Shown here: one piece after another, positions 21,406 through 33,185 of the stretch
Numbering within the stretch: position 1 is the stretch's first letter
Layout of the letters: each line of letters opens with the position of its first letter
Source of the DNA: Nectonema munidae
Lineage: Eukaryota; Nematomorpha; Nectonematoida; Nectonematidae
Direction: 5' to 3'
DNA: 64,000 bases
Assembly (NCBI GenBank): GCA_030549495.1
Contig: JAUIRK010000960.1
Coordinates: 124,001 to 188,000 of the forward strand
Program-made: the position numbers and the translations under genes
Notes under the pieces: model-generated
Database searches by the model: none
Told to the model about the DNA's origin: nothing
What the model saw: the letters and a program-made list of their open reading frames with translations, nothing else

Positions 21406-22795
21406 TTTAAGTTTTTTGCTCAATTGATTTTTATTTTTGCTTTTCTTTCGTGAATAAAATTTAAAAAGTAAAAGGAATTATAGTTAATTTTCTTTTAAAG
21501 ATGGCGTTAAGTTTTAAAAAAACTACAGTAGGAAAAAATATACAGTTATTCACTATCAAAGTTATCATTTTTGAAAAATATATTCCTTTTTGAAAATTTA
21601 CATCCTAGTTTTTATATAGGTTGTATATAATATAGTCAACGTAATTTAAGTTTGAATATTACCATTGACGTAAAACTCCCGTTCCGTCTTGCGAAGGTTT
21701 TAACAAAAGAGATGGAGTTACTCATCCAACCATTGAAAAATTACTCAAAATTATCAAACTGGAACAAGCAAATACAGAAGTGATACTTGAGCAAATGTTT
21801 TTGTGAGAAAATATATCTAAAGTTAATAAAAAATATATTTAAAAAATGAAAGAATAAAAAAGTTCATGCAAAGTATGACAAAGACACAGGTTTAGAATAT
21901 TTTCGGTCTATAGCACATAATTTGTAGTTTTTATTTGAGTATTTTTCAATAAAAAATTATCACTTTCATTTACTTTACATCGTTTTGTTCTGCCTAAAAC
22001 ATTTCGCTTGTTTTAATTAGATTTATTTTTAATTTTTGCCATATTTCCTCAACTGAATCTTGTTTACAGAGACTCACATTATAGTTTACTAGCCGGTCCC
22101 GTGGTTGTTTCTCGGTGCGCTCGAAACATAAGATAATTTGTAGAGTGTTGGTAAATTAAGATAAAACTCCTATTTGAAAGGTTTTGATTGATTATCAAAC
22201 GAAATAAACACTAGAAAATGGTCATGCTTATTTTTTTGAAAAGCAATCAAAAATAGTCGTAAAGCCACGGTAAACTGCATAAGCTAAACACGGCGGTTTT
22301 TATTCCTGCATTTTACATGTGTATTTCAGAGAATGTGATTTTTTATTTATTATTCCACGCCTACCTGCATGTATGTGTATTGTGTATGTATAAATGCATT
22401 TTAAATTACTTTATCTGGAATACAGGTCCCCCCATTTTGGTATTATCCGCCCTAAGGCGGGGGTATCATGTGAGCCAGAAATCTCACACTCATTGTTGCC
22501 TGTTTGGCTACTACTACTACTAATTCTTTATCTCTTTACTTTGTTTTTCGTTTCTCACTGTTTTTGCCTGTTTCCTAATTTTCTTTTTAGATTTCCCTAA
22601 TTCTTCATTTGCCTGATTTTTAACAGCCTTTTTCTATCATTTCTATGTTAAAGTATTTTTACCTAGAACGTTTGTGTTCCACTTTGTATGCCACCATCTA
22701 TCTATTTATGTAGTATTCATTTTTTAGTTGTTTTGACATTTTGAAATCATCTTACTTGTTTTAACTTGACCCTAAGCCCATGCCATTAATCTAAT
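21406..22795. other. Noncoding right part of composite repeat B
   Basis: Matches 5819-7205. It contains the same inverted 'tttgattgatt' pair (about 22182-22256) and a hairpin-like patch. No gene. Confidence 0.5.
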
Positions 22796-24380
22796 GAATT
22801 ACGGTAAACATGTAACGTCGATTTGACGAGGATGGCACAGAACCTTTGAAGTCAATGCTCAGTCTTTCCATGGAGTGCGTTGCCTTAATCAGTGTGCCAT
22901 TGTTGGTTTTAGGAAATCGGGGCTTGAGCTCGGCGCACAGGCGACAGAATGAACAAACTTCTTTGACATCTTCAGTTGAGAAAGATAGGTTTCGTTGGCG
23001 AATGAAATGCAATAGTCTTGTAACACCGGGGTGGCAAAGGCTGGCATGTATATCTTCCAATTTCGTCTTGCTTGGCAGAGAAGAGCAATACGCTCGAGTG
23101 AACGCGTCAGGTGCCACATTATTCAGTCCTAGTCTGTATTTGATTTAATACTTGAATGGTGCAAGTTCCAGTCGCCAGCTAAGAATTTTGTTATTTTTAT
23201 CTTCGTTCGTTTCCTGTCATCGAACATAAAGGCGAAGGACCGCTGATCCGTTACCAATTCAAAGGGACGGCGAGCTAATAAGTGGGCCCACTTTCTGACA
23301 GCTTCCACGATCGATAATGCCTCCTTCTCGACTGATGGATATAATTTCTCGCTCCCTTGCAATGTACGAGACATTAACGCAACGGGCCTACCTTTTTGAT
23401 TAAGTGTAGCTGAAATAGCTATTTCAGAAGCATCACATTCTATCACAAATAATTTTTCTTCGTTCACTGATTTTAGGCTCGCTTTCACCAAATCCTTTTT
23501 CAAAATCTCGAAGGCGGTTACGGCAATTTTCGATAAAGGAAAGCAATGTGAACCGACCAGAAGTTTGACTTTATCAGGAAATTGAAGCAACCACTTGGCG
23601 TAATAAGCGAAAAGACCCATGGCGCGACTAAGTGATACCGTGCTTGTAGGAACAGGAAGTTCTTTTAGAGGGCGCAACCGTTCGGGATCAGGCTAAATTC
23701 TATTGTTACCCACAAGATATTCCATGACACATAACTGGTTGACCGACTTGACCGTTTTTGACTCATTTAGGGTTAAGTTTCTTTTGCGAATCGCGTTTAG
23801 GAAATTTTCAACATTATTGTCATGTGAAGCCTGATCATCTCCAGCGATGGTGATATTGTCGAGGTAGGGATAAGTATCCTGCAGTTTATCCTCTTCAACA
23901 ATTGTGTCCATTATTCTTGAAAGGCAGCTACACCGTTTGTTACGCCAAAGGGGATTCGTGTAAATTCATAAAGCTGATTGTTCGCTTCAAACCCAGTGTA
24001 TTTGAACTCGCTTTGATTCAAAGGTTTTTGGTGGTAAGCGTTCTTGAGATCGAAGGTAGAAAACACTTTGTAATTCGCCAACTTGTTAATCATGTCGTCT
24101 ATTTTCGGCAGTGGATACTGTCCAGCTCGGTAAATCTGTTTATCTTTCGCGAGTAGTCAATACAAAGTCGTCTTTTTGAGTTGTTTTTGGCAATGACGAT
24201 CTGCGCTCTCCACGGGGAGGAACTTTTTTTTATGATTCCTTCTCACAGCAGTTTATTGGTTTGTTGGTTAATGAATTTGTGATCTTCACTGCTGTATCTT
24301 CTTGATTTGTATGCGATGGGGCGGCAATGGTCAGTGAGGTTCGAGAACAAATATGGGGTTTGAGTGATTGCTTGATTGAA
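22795..24380 (-). mobile_element. Broken Ty3/gypsy-type pol fossil 2 (minus strand)
   Basis: Read on the minus strand the order is reverse transcriptase (about 24380-23690), RNase H (about 23677-23130) and the start of integrase with its zinc-binding region (about 23117-22795), where the element stops at the border of composite repeat B. It is less AT-rich than its surroundings. It is broken by several interruptions, and neither gag nor LTRs were recognised. It is related to, but clearly distinct from, the fossil in copies A and B. Confidence 0.85.
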
Positions 24381-24384
24381 GCAC

Positions 24385-24605
24385 TTACAAAAACTAAGAC
24401 TCCTTTTCTCAAATAAAAAAGAGTGGAGAGAAAGAAAATTTAAAAAAAACGAGTTCATAATGAAATTAATAACAATGAAGAGTTTGATGAGAATGAAAAA
24501 GTATATTATTATGCGACCTTCTTAACTAATATCATCTAAATCCTAAAGTATTCAGTCGAAGGAAATATATATTTTTTATATGCTAGTTTCAATTACATGG
24601 AAATT
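24385..24605 (+). pseudogene. Inverted, partial, decayed copy of the pseudokinase gene 3' part
   Basis: 'tttctcaaataaaaaagagt' at about 24398 is the exact complement of a block in the pseudokinase gene (near 7690). It is followed by the counterparts of the GEKEKEN, RVHN and NNEEDEEVYY segments with frameshifts. At about 24515 it jumps to the counterpart of the gene's 3' flank (near 7305-7205), so the duplicated acidic tail and stop are deleted. The orientation is opposite to that of the parent relative to the composite repeat. It is not functional. Confidence 0.75.
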
Positions 24606-24699
24606 AAAAAATCTAGAAGTAAAAATGCTCTTATAAACTATAATGTGATTCTTTGTAAATAAGATTCGGTTGAGAAAAATTGGCATAAAATAAATATAA

Positions 24700-25880
24700 T
24701 TAAAGCAAGCGAAATGTTTTATGCAGAAGAAAATGATGTAAAGTAAAGGAAAGAGAATTTTGGTTGTGGAGCAAAGATGTCAACATGCTCTTTGAGAAAA
24801 AAAGTGTGCTTTTTAAAGCTACCAATAAACAAAGAAGGGTAAAGATAATGATACGTATAAAACTAAGAAAAAAGAAGCTAAAAGCCCTATATATTTGGCC
24901 AGAAAAGAAGGAATGCAAAAGATGTATGTAGAACTAAACCAAAATAGAATATATAAAATAGCTAAAGCTAAACAAAGAGAAGGAAGAAACTGGAAATGTG
25001 GACTTGGTAAAAGAGTATTTTAAAGATCTTCTAAATATCGAAAATTAAAGAGACAAGATAGAACAAGAAAACGTTATAAGAGCAGAGAAAGATAGCAAAA
25101 TGAAATTAAAAAAAAGGAGATTGATTGTACCTATATATAAAAAGTAGGGAGATATTTTGGAATGGAGTATCTACCAAGGCATAAAGCTATTGGAGCACGC
25201 ATTCAAACTTTTTGAATGAATAGTGGAGAAACGAATGCGTAGAATAGTGAATATAGATCACAATATATTCGGTTTAAGCCAGGAAAAAGTGCATTGGATG
25301 AGATATTTATTGCTAGATAACTTATAGAGAATAAATTACAAGGATATATCTTAGTCTATTTTGGTTTTATAGATCTTGAAAAGGCCTATAATCGTGTTGA
25401 AAAGAACTAGTTTACGCTTGCTTGAGAAAAGGTAGGTAATAAAAAAAATAGTCAAAACAGTAGTCGTAATCTAAAAAGAAAGTAAAAGTGCTGTTAAAAT
25501 GACAAATTATCACTCCAGAAAATTTTCGGTTAAAGTTGGTCTGCATCAGGGTTCAACTTTGATATCACTTTTATTTGTTATTGTCATTGATATCATATAT
25601 GAAGAACTTAGAGAGGAAGATCTATTGGAATTACTTTTTGTAGGTGAAAAATGAATTCTGGAAAAAAGAAAGGATATTATTTAGCAGAATTGAAGAAGAA
25701 ATACTGAAAATCATGGAACGGGCAAAGAATTTAATTAAGTGAGTAGTTTTAAATACGTTGGTTCATTGATTACAGAAAGTTGAAGCTGCGAAAAAGAGGT
25801 ACAAACATGAATAAACGCTAGTTGGATGAAATGGAGGAAGTAAAATCTAATTGAATTTTTGAATTTAATAATAATAAAAA
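24700..25880 (+). pseudogene. RTE-like LINE remnant (linker and reverse transcriptase)
   Basis: Heavily frameshifted. Recognisable pieces are a KKSVLFKATNKQRR and KKKEAKSPIYLARKEGMQ linker (about 24790-24930), NRIYKIAKAKQREGRN, then GRYFGMEY, YIRFKPGKSALDEIFIAR, VYFGFIDLEKAYNRVEKN (palm motif A, about 25355-25410) and VGLHQGSTL (motif B, about 25535-25560). The expected YADD block is unreadable. Same LINE type as 12240-12600. Confidence 0.7.
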
Positions 25881-26925
25881 CGCAATTCAATGAAATATAA
25901 AATAGAACACTTCAAACAAGCAGAGAGATTAATTTAAATATTATACATATTATAAAAGCAGCAATTATTTTGTCTGAATCTTGAAAGTAATAAACAAACT
26001 TTCATTTATCTCATATTTTCTATATTCTATATGTATTAATATATTACATACCATTTATATCTACTCTATTTTTTTAAGTATTTAAAGAAGGAGGACTAAT
26101 GATCCAAACTTAACTTTTTTATTTAATTTTTTTTCTTTTTTCTTTTTTCGATAGTGTTAACACTTTCTTGCTATCAATTTTTCCCATAAATATTCACATT
26201 TACCTAGCTGGAAGACAACTTAAAAATTTTAGAAGAGCAAAAAATTATTTTGAGGATGGGATAGGACTTGCTCCCAATATTTGTTGTGTGGGTCTCGGCC
26301 TTTTTATAATTTTGTTTGTAGGTGCTCTGAGAGAAGTGTAATGTTCCAGAAAACTAAAAAATCTTTAAAACTTAATTATTAAGTTCCATTTTTTATATCA
26401 AATTCTATGCAAATTGAAAAATGCATATCTAAACTTTTAAATTTAGAAACTAGTTAAAATTTTCTGGAATAAAATACAACTAATGAAATTTGTTTCCTAA
26501 TATTTAGTTTTTAAAGATATTTTAAAATATGAATCATAATGATGTATTTTTTTCGCTTTTTTTGCTTTCCTTTTGTAAGTTCTTTAACTCCAGTGTAAAA
26601 GTTGTCTGTAAAAAATATTATACCTTATTTAAATAAGCCCTTATATAGAAAACTCTTAAATTGTCAATTTACAATAATATTTTTAAGAACCTTGATTTTT
26701 TTTTTAAATTACAATTTTAATATAAAATATTTCTTGTCAAACATATTACGATTATTTACAAATAAATATACGCCTACTATAGTCAATTACGAAGGCTCTC
26801 CCCACTATTCTGAACCCGCGAAAACAATATGAACTAGAAATACCCAAATCTAAGTACTTAAAGTTCATAATGTTCATAGGCGCAGATGGGAATTAATCTT
26901 ATTGGTTGTATTAACTGCCTTTATA
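25881..26925. other. No recognised feature
   Basis: Very AT-rich. The one open frame of 76 residues (26602-26832) has composition expected of AT-rich noncoding DNA. Confidence 0.5.
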
Positions 26926-26929
26926 TCAT

Positions 26930-27440
26930 CCTAATATGAGCCTGTTAACAAGGGAGAGAACCCGCCATTGAGGCGTTACCTCGCAATTTTTCCTTCAATG
27001 CTAACTGGTTGCCTCCCTATCGTGCCGCTTATCTCCTAGGTTTAATCTCCGATTCCAAAATTTAGGAGGAATTTTGATTCCGGTTATCAAATAACCTCTT
27101 GACGATATTTAGACTGTCTTCGTCTTTGGAATAAAACGAGGCCCCTTGGAACTGGATACCGTCACCCTTTAGACTCTCCCTTAATGGGTCGGTTTTTCGC
27201 TGAGGGAACATATGCAATTTCTTCCTTCATGTCATATTCCTGTCTTCTCTCAAGGGAGATAAAACTGATGAGGGTGTAGCTTATTACCACCTTCCTCTAA
27301 AGTTTCAAATGGCAGTAATTGCTACCTCTGAATTTTAACGAATCCCATATTAGGGGAACATAACAAATGCTATGGTGATAGCCAGGAGTTCCAAGTCTGC
27401 AATGTTCAAATTGCTGTCTTGAACTTCAATAGCTACGGTT
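26930..27440. other. GC-richer block of unknown origin
   Basis: Base composition differs sharply from both sides and looks like old coding sequence, but every frame is interrupted. The minus strand gives short readable pieces without a family I recognise. It could be part of the retroelement represented at 33186-33740, since both have similar composition; this is a guess. A hAT-like start (CAGGCGTCGGCAACC) follows at about 27474 without a matching end. Confidence 0.35.
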
Positions 27441-27834
27441 TTGTGTTGGCATGCAATGCCTAATCCTTTATGACAGGCGTCGGCAACCTACGGAACGCAA
27501 AAATTCTAAGGTTTACAATTAAAATTTTTCATTTACACATAAAGTAAAATAAATTTTTAAACACTTTTTATAATAGATCTTAAAGGCAATCAAATGTGCG
27601 TTTAACTATGCGCAACCATTTTTATTTAGTATTGTGCCGATATTGAAGAGTTGGCTAAAGTTATCAAAGAGTCAAGCACTAATTACTTGTATAATTTTTT
27701 TAAACTTTTTTTTTCCTCAGTGACGGGGAGGGGGGCTATTTTAGCCCCCCCTCTGTTTTTCTTGAATGATTGCAAATTTTTACAAAATTTTAGCGTGAAC
27801 CTACTAAATGATTGCGAATCTGATCGTGACATTT

Positions 27835-28385
27835 ATTTTTTATAAAAATCAATCGAACTTCTCAAAAATTGATTTATATTTGACAGCTCAACTAAAAAAA
27901 GAAACTTTTAGTTTAAAATTTTTTACACATATATATACATATTTTCAAGTGTGCTGAACACGATGGTCACGTTTATTTTCTTTAAAAATCAGCCAAACCT
28001 GTCAAAAAATTGATTGATACATGACAGTTCAACTAAAAAAGAAACTTTTAGTTTAAATGGCTATACAAAGTTTTTTACACATATATACCCATTTTCAAGT
28101 GTGCTGAACACGATGGTGACGTTTATTTTTTTTAAATCAACCAAACCTGTCAAAAAATTGATTGATATATGACAGCTCAACTAAAAAAAGAAACTTTTAG
28201 TTTAAATGGTTATACAAAGTTTTTTTCACATATATACCCATTTTCAAGTATGCTGAACACGATGGTCACGTTTATTTTTTTAAAAATCAATGAAACCTTG
28301 TCAAAAAATTGATTGACATATGACAGCCCAACTGAAAAAATTAACTCTTTATTTAAGAAGTTATAAAGAGTTTTTTTTTAATATT
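27835..28385 (+). repeat. ~150-bp tandem repeat array (family 2), best-preserved copy
   Basis: About 3.7 units. The block 'gctgaacacgatggt' recurs at about 27953, 28103 and 28252, giving a period of 149-150 bp. Each unit also carries 'tgtcaaaaaattgattgata' and 'acagctcaactaaaaaaaga'. Confidence 0.9.
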
Positions 28386-29290
28386 TTTGATTAATTTGTG
28401 ACTTTTTTAAAATCATGGCATGTTTGTGGTCAGATATATTGTACTGATTTTTGAACGATTTGTTTTCATGCTATTCTCCAAAGACTATAGTCAAATTTTT
28501 AGTTTCACAAATGAATTTATTTCTCTTTGAAGTTTAGATTTTATTTGGAATCTATAATAAAACAATTTTTTTTTAGTATCAAAATTTCCAATGAGCCACG
28601 AATATTAATGATACTCATCATTATACTATAAAATTGATTCATATATTTATGTTCACATTTTTTTTTTTATTTTTAGACTATAGAATGAAAAATACGTTGT
28701 GAATTAAATTTCAAATGGAGTTTGCATGATTACATCATGTTTTTTAAATATTATATATAATTTTTTCAAACCTTGAATATTCCATTTATATGTGCATACA
28801 GATATGCAAAATTTGGTAAGTTTCTATTTCGGAGGAATGAAGTTATAACTTCTCAAACTTTCTTACATTTGTATATATAAAGTAGGCCCCCTCTTCTTCA
28901 GTTGGCTCTATAAAAAGGATTAACTATAGTCGGTACAATAGACACAAGAACAAAAGGTATTCTGCAAAGTATAAAAAGTTTAGATAATAGAGATGAATTT
29001 TCAGACGAAACTTATTTAAATTGACCGATTCAACTTGTTTCGAGATGTTGTAGAGTGAATGGTATAAACGAACTGTCTTTCTCCTTCAAATAAAATGATG
29101 CGCATCAAAATATGCCTCTACAGACTCCTTGTTTTGTATTTAATTAATTTCATTAAAAAAAATCACCTCATTGAATTCGGTATAAAATCCCGTTTTTAGT
29201 TCTGTATCATTTTCAGTTATATTTTCTTTGCCTACTTATTATTCTATTTGTTCTGTGACAAAATAAATTACATATATAGCTACGTATAAC
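28386..29290. other. Central part of the tandem-repeat element, no gene
   Basis: AT-rich, with no ORF of note and no recognised motif. Confidence 0.45.
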
Positions 29291-29294
29291 TATA

Positions 29295-29440
29295 TAATCA
29301 TGAAGTCCTTTATTTCAGTTGAAGCGTCATATGTCAATCATTTTTTGACAGGTATGATTAATTTTTATAAAAAATAAACATCACTGTTTGATTCAGCCTA
29401 CTTGAAAATGAAAATGCGTACATATGTGTAAAACACCTGA
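29295..29440 (-). repeat. Single inverted family 2 unit
   Basis: The complement matches the family 2 unit ('acacatatgtacgcattttc', 'gtgatgtttattttttataa', 'cctgtcaaaaaatgattgac'). Together with the forward array at 27835-28385 it forms a large inverted arrangement inside the element. Confidence 0.75.
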
Positions 29441-30180
29441 TTTGCACATTTGATTCACGCTTACAAGTATTTTCAAATTCTAAATCCAAAAACAATCTAT
29501 AATTGGAATTGGCATTGTTGATTTGTTTTAAAAATGTGTGTATTTCATGTAAAATTTGAATGAATGTTCTCGTTGTCAGATTTTAGATGTAAACCGCAAA
29601 TTTTGTTCTTGGTAACATTTTTTAGAAGTGAACCACAAATTTATTTTACACTTATAGGTACTTTTGAATCTAAATGCAAAAACAATCCATAAATGAAATT
29701 GGCATTGTTGATTTGTTATAAAAGCGTGTATATTTCATGTAAAATTTGAATCAATGTTCTCGAAGACAGATTTTAGAAATAAACCGCAAATTTGTTTCAC
29801 ATTGATTAGCATTTTCAAATTCTAAATGCAAAAAGGATTTATAAATGACATTGCGATTGTTAATTTGTTATAATAATGTGTATATTCCATGTAAAATTTG
29901 AATGAATGTTTTCAGAGACAGATTTTAGAAGTAAACCGCAGTTTTGTTACACATTTATATGTATTTTCAATTTCTAAATTCCAAAAATGAAATCAGCATT
30001 CCCGATTTGATATAAAAAAATATATTTCATGTAAAATTTGAAGGTATATTTTATTAGATATATTTCTCATCCTTCAAAATTTTGATTGACATTTCCAAAA
30101 AAGTAACCATGATTTTGAAAAAATTTAAACTATAAAGTGTTATGTGTTCAAAACTGTATATATTTATAAATTTTCAAACG
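29440..30180 (+). repeat. ~148-bp tandem repeat array (family 1), third locus
   Basis: About five units, more diverged from copies A and B than these are from each other. It ends with the same 'gtgttatgtgttcaaaactg' segment, after which this locus continues into the element's right terminus while A and B continue into gypsy sequence. That junction ('attttca') marks where the gypsy fossil joined in A and B. Confidence 0.8.
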
Positions 30181-30613
30181 AGTATATAATATAGAACCAA
30201 AGTTATAAGCTTAACTAGAGATACTGTCAGAATTTTGCTTTAACTTTTGATTTTGATTGACAGATTTAGGCATGAAAAGGTCATTCAACTGCCATCAAAA
30301 TGCTATCAAAAGATGCAGCTATCAATTTTAGGAAATGTGACGTAGTATGGTAGCAAAAGATGTAGCCAATTTTGTACAAGAGAAGTTTTAGTTGAGGGGG
30401 TCTAAAATAGCCACCCCCGTCACTGATAGGGTTAAGAGATGCGTCCACCCATGTCAGACCCTTGCGTTCTCAAGGCGAAAACATATTCCAATTAGATAAA
30501 ATTGTTCTTCAGCCTTCCTGGACCAGGTGTTTCCCTATTTGTTGGTCCAGAGATTCTTCTAAGACTGAAGTGTAATGAGAAGAATCTTGGACGATATTTA
30601 AGGGTTCCTAGAT

Positions 30614-30903
30614 CAGGGCCGCCCTAGTGTTCACGGGGCCCCCTGCAAAATGGATTGCGCGGGGCCCAATCCCTATTGGCACATCTCAAGTGTGGGTATA
30701 GGAAAAAAGATTAAAAGTGAGAAATAAGATTTTGAAAAAAAGAAAAGGGATTTGTTTTATTACTTTTTCATTAACACAAAATGACGATCAAAGTAACTTT
30801 ACTTTGTGAACCTTGTATTTAGCGAAATCATAAAATATATCATCAAAATGAAGAATGAGAAGCGCGGGGCCCACTGCGTCAGCATAGGTTGCAGTGGCCT
30901 AAG
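30614..30903. mobile_element. hAT-type MITE, 290 bp, TSD TCCTAGAT
   Basis: It begins with CAGGGCCGCCCTAG and is flanked by a perfect 8-bp direct repeat TCCTAGAT (30606-30613 and 30904-30911). The right end is degraded. The interior has GGGGCCC-rich subterminal patches on both sides. The flanking DNA (30440-30613 and 30912-30965) is itself GC-richer and may be an older element. Confidence 0.75.
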
Positions 30904-31249
30904 TCCTAGATAATGATAATATGAAACTATTCCAAGCACGCTCTGCTTCTATTTGATAGATGGGCACTAGGTATATGGCTAAAATTTTTTTTTTTCAAAT
31001 TTTGTTTCCTGTATACAAATTAAATGAACTTTTGTATTAAAAACGTAAAACTAACTAATTTTTAAAATTTTATTGAAAAAACTTCCCGCAAGCATGCAAT
31101 TAAAGTTTTGTATTTGCTCATTTTGAATAATTAATTTTTTTTTCAAATTTTTAAAAATATAAAAAATTTTATTTTAATATAATTTATTTTGTTTTTTTAT
31201 TAAAATATTTTTAAAACAAATTATTTTTATTTTTATTTTGCTCAATCAA

Positions 31250-33030
31250 ATGGCCGACTTTAAATCAAGTAATTCTGTTATTAAAAATTCTAAAATTTGG
31301 TTAAAAAATTTACCTACTAGCAGAGCTATTCATTCAAGAACTCTACCAAAAGTAGAAAATACTACCAAATATAAAAGACGTCCTTGGCTTATTTGTTTCT
31401 TTACTTGAAAAAGAAAAACTTAACAAAAAAAGGATTAAAATTGAATCAGAAGAATTGATAAATTTATGGAATAAAATGAGTTTTCCCATGCTGAGCGAAC
31501 AAGCTAGAGTAGCTAGAGTAAAGAAAATAGTGAAGATGTACGAAACAAAACAAAAAAAACTCAAAAAAAGATGTTCATAACCAAATGAATAATTGATTTG
31601 ATATTACAAAAAAAGAAGGCTTATGGCTTTGTAAAGAAGATAAACTATTTTATTAAAAACAAGTAGAATCTGGAAGAAAAATTGGCTATGTATCAAGCAA
31701 AGCTGCATCCATTCAATCAATTCATCCATCTAAAAGACAACGCTGTATAAAAAATGAAATGGTAGATTCAATGAAATATGTAAATTCAGATTCCTCAACA
31801 ACTGACTCAGATGTGAATGATGAAGATTAAAACTCTACTGCTCAATCAGTTAATTTGGGTACAAAGTTGTCTATTTCAACTAGAAAAGCCGCTGCAATTT
31901 GCAATAGTTTTTCTCATGAAGGAATAGATTTACCCACTCCTACTCAATCTGGGATATTTCGAGGAATGGTCAAATTTGGACAACATCAAATTCTGAAAAT
32001 AAAAGAAGTATTGCAAAAAGAAAATAACTTTTGTCTACATTTTGATGGTAAAAGAATATTTAAGTTTGAAGTGTTTAACCCATTTACGACCAATGTTCCC
32101 AAAGGAAACGCAGACGAATTCCTACTTTAAATGGAATTAAATATGAATTACTAAAGTCGTCTGTTTTACTTTGTCTTAAATGGGCCAAGTGTCAAAATAG
32201 CTCTGCTGAAAGCATATATAAAGGAATTAAAAAAGTTCTTGATGAAAATAATGCTTGGGCTTCAATTAAAATGATTATATCTGATACTGCTGTTGTAAAT
32301 ACTGTTTGTTGGAGAGGAGTTGTTTCTAGGTTGCAAATATACATGTTCAAAATAAATCTTTTGAAACCCCGATTTATCGGATGTCAGCATCATATTTTAG
32401 ATAGAGTACTAAGGCATGTTTTAGACTTCTACTTTGAGAAAGAAACTACTAGTCCTTACTTAAATTATGAGTTCATAGAAAAAATATTAAAAAAAACATG
32501 AACATTTAAACAAGTTCTATGTTGCAGAAACTGAAATGCCAAAGTTGGAGAATCTTGGATGGAGCGATGATTTAAGATTCCTTTATATTTTATGTTCTGG
32601 ATTTAGATTTTTTAAAGAAAAAGGAAAATTTCCAAAAATAGAGTGGAAAACTTTTTCCCGTTATTCAGAATGCTAGATGGAACTCTAGAGCAATTTTTGT
32701 TCTAATAGCCTACTTTCTATTACCTGAATATAGAGAAGCATTAGAAGTCTGGGCAACTTTTATTGCTTATGACTGGCAAAAAGTTTGGTTCTCAGGCCAA
32801 AAATATAATCCAAGAAACTATGAAATGCTTCTCAGTTCGATTCAAAAAACAAAGTGTTTTCCAGATGAAAAGTGTTTCAAAAAACATTGGATGAAAGATG
32901 AGTCGAGTCATACATTAATACAAACATCATTTCTGAAAGAGCAATAAAAGTTATGCAAGATTTGAAAAAAAGTTGTAGAAATGACAAGTACCTAAATTTA
33001 AAGTTTATTGAAAAAAACACAATTCAGTAA
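31250..33030 (+). pseudogene. Decayed transposase-like gene (invertebrate repeat family, class unknown)
   Basis: It starts with MADFKSSN at 31251. Readable pieces are KKEGLWLCKEDKL, LSISTRKAAAICNSF and QSGIFRGMVKFGQHQILKIK (about 31860-32020), LHFDGKRIF, SIKMIISDTAVVNT and FIGCQHHILDRVLRHVLDFY (about 32260-32440), FKEKGKFPKIEWK, NARWNSRAIF and a last AIKVMQDLKKSCRNDKYLNLKFI (about 32945-33010). The DTxxxNT, QHHxLDRVLRHV and RWNSRA blocks recall a repeat-borne protein of aphids, spiders and hydra that I know only as uncharacterised. Many frameshifts and stops; not functional. No terminal repeats were identified. Confidence 0.6.
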
Positions 33031-33185
33031 TTTTAATTTTTTTTCAAATAAAAAAAAATTGTTCTATTTTTTTCCTCAAAAAGTGTTGTGAAGCTTTTAC
33101 TTTAAAACTCTTTCTTGAGGAAACTTTTTTTGAAAAAGCCCTAAAACAAAACTATTTTTGTTATTATTTTTTATTAAACTCATCT

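Larger units (their letters stand above)
16540..22795 (+). repeat. Composite repeat, copy B (matches copy A at 1581-7205)
   Basis: Same order of parts as copy A, and longer because it keeps about 420 bp (16735-17155) and some smaller segments that A has lost. Left of it lies the family 2 array. Right of it lies an inverted block holding a second gypsy fossil and a piece of the pseudokinase gene. Confidence 0.9.
27712..30432. mobile_element. piggyBac-like non-autonomous element built of tandem repeats
   Basis: The left end CAGTGACGGGGAGGGGGGCT and the complement of the right end (CAGTGACGGGGGTGGCTATT) form an inverted repeat of ~35 bp. The right end is followed by AGGGTTAA, that is TTAACCCTAT on the other strand, so the full right terminus is TTAA plus CCCTATCAGTG. 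The matching TTAA at the left is degraded (a T-run follows TTAA at 27700). Inside are family 2 arrays, forward at 27835-28385 and inverted at 29295-29440, and a family 1 array at 29440-30180. No transposase was found. The same arrays occur in composites A and B beside a piggyBac transposase fragment, which suggests this is a derivative of that element. Confidence 0.6.

Noticed and set aside
1581-22795. Copies A and B as an assembly duplication of a single locus
   Set aside because: They differ by substitutions and indels throughout and have unrelated flanks, so two real loci are more likely.
26930-27440. Possible rRNA or other structured RNA because of balanced composition
   Set aside because: No conserved rRNA core sequence or stem pattern could be recognised. 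Left as unknown.
27473-27520. hAT start CAGGCGTCGGCAACC
   Set aside because: No matching inverted end or 8-bp duplication was found, so it was not listed as an element.
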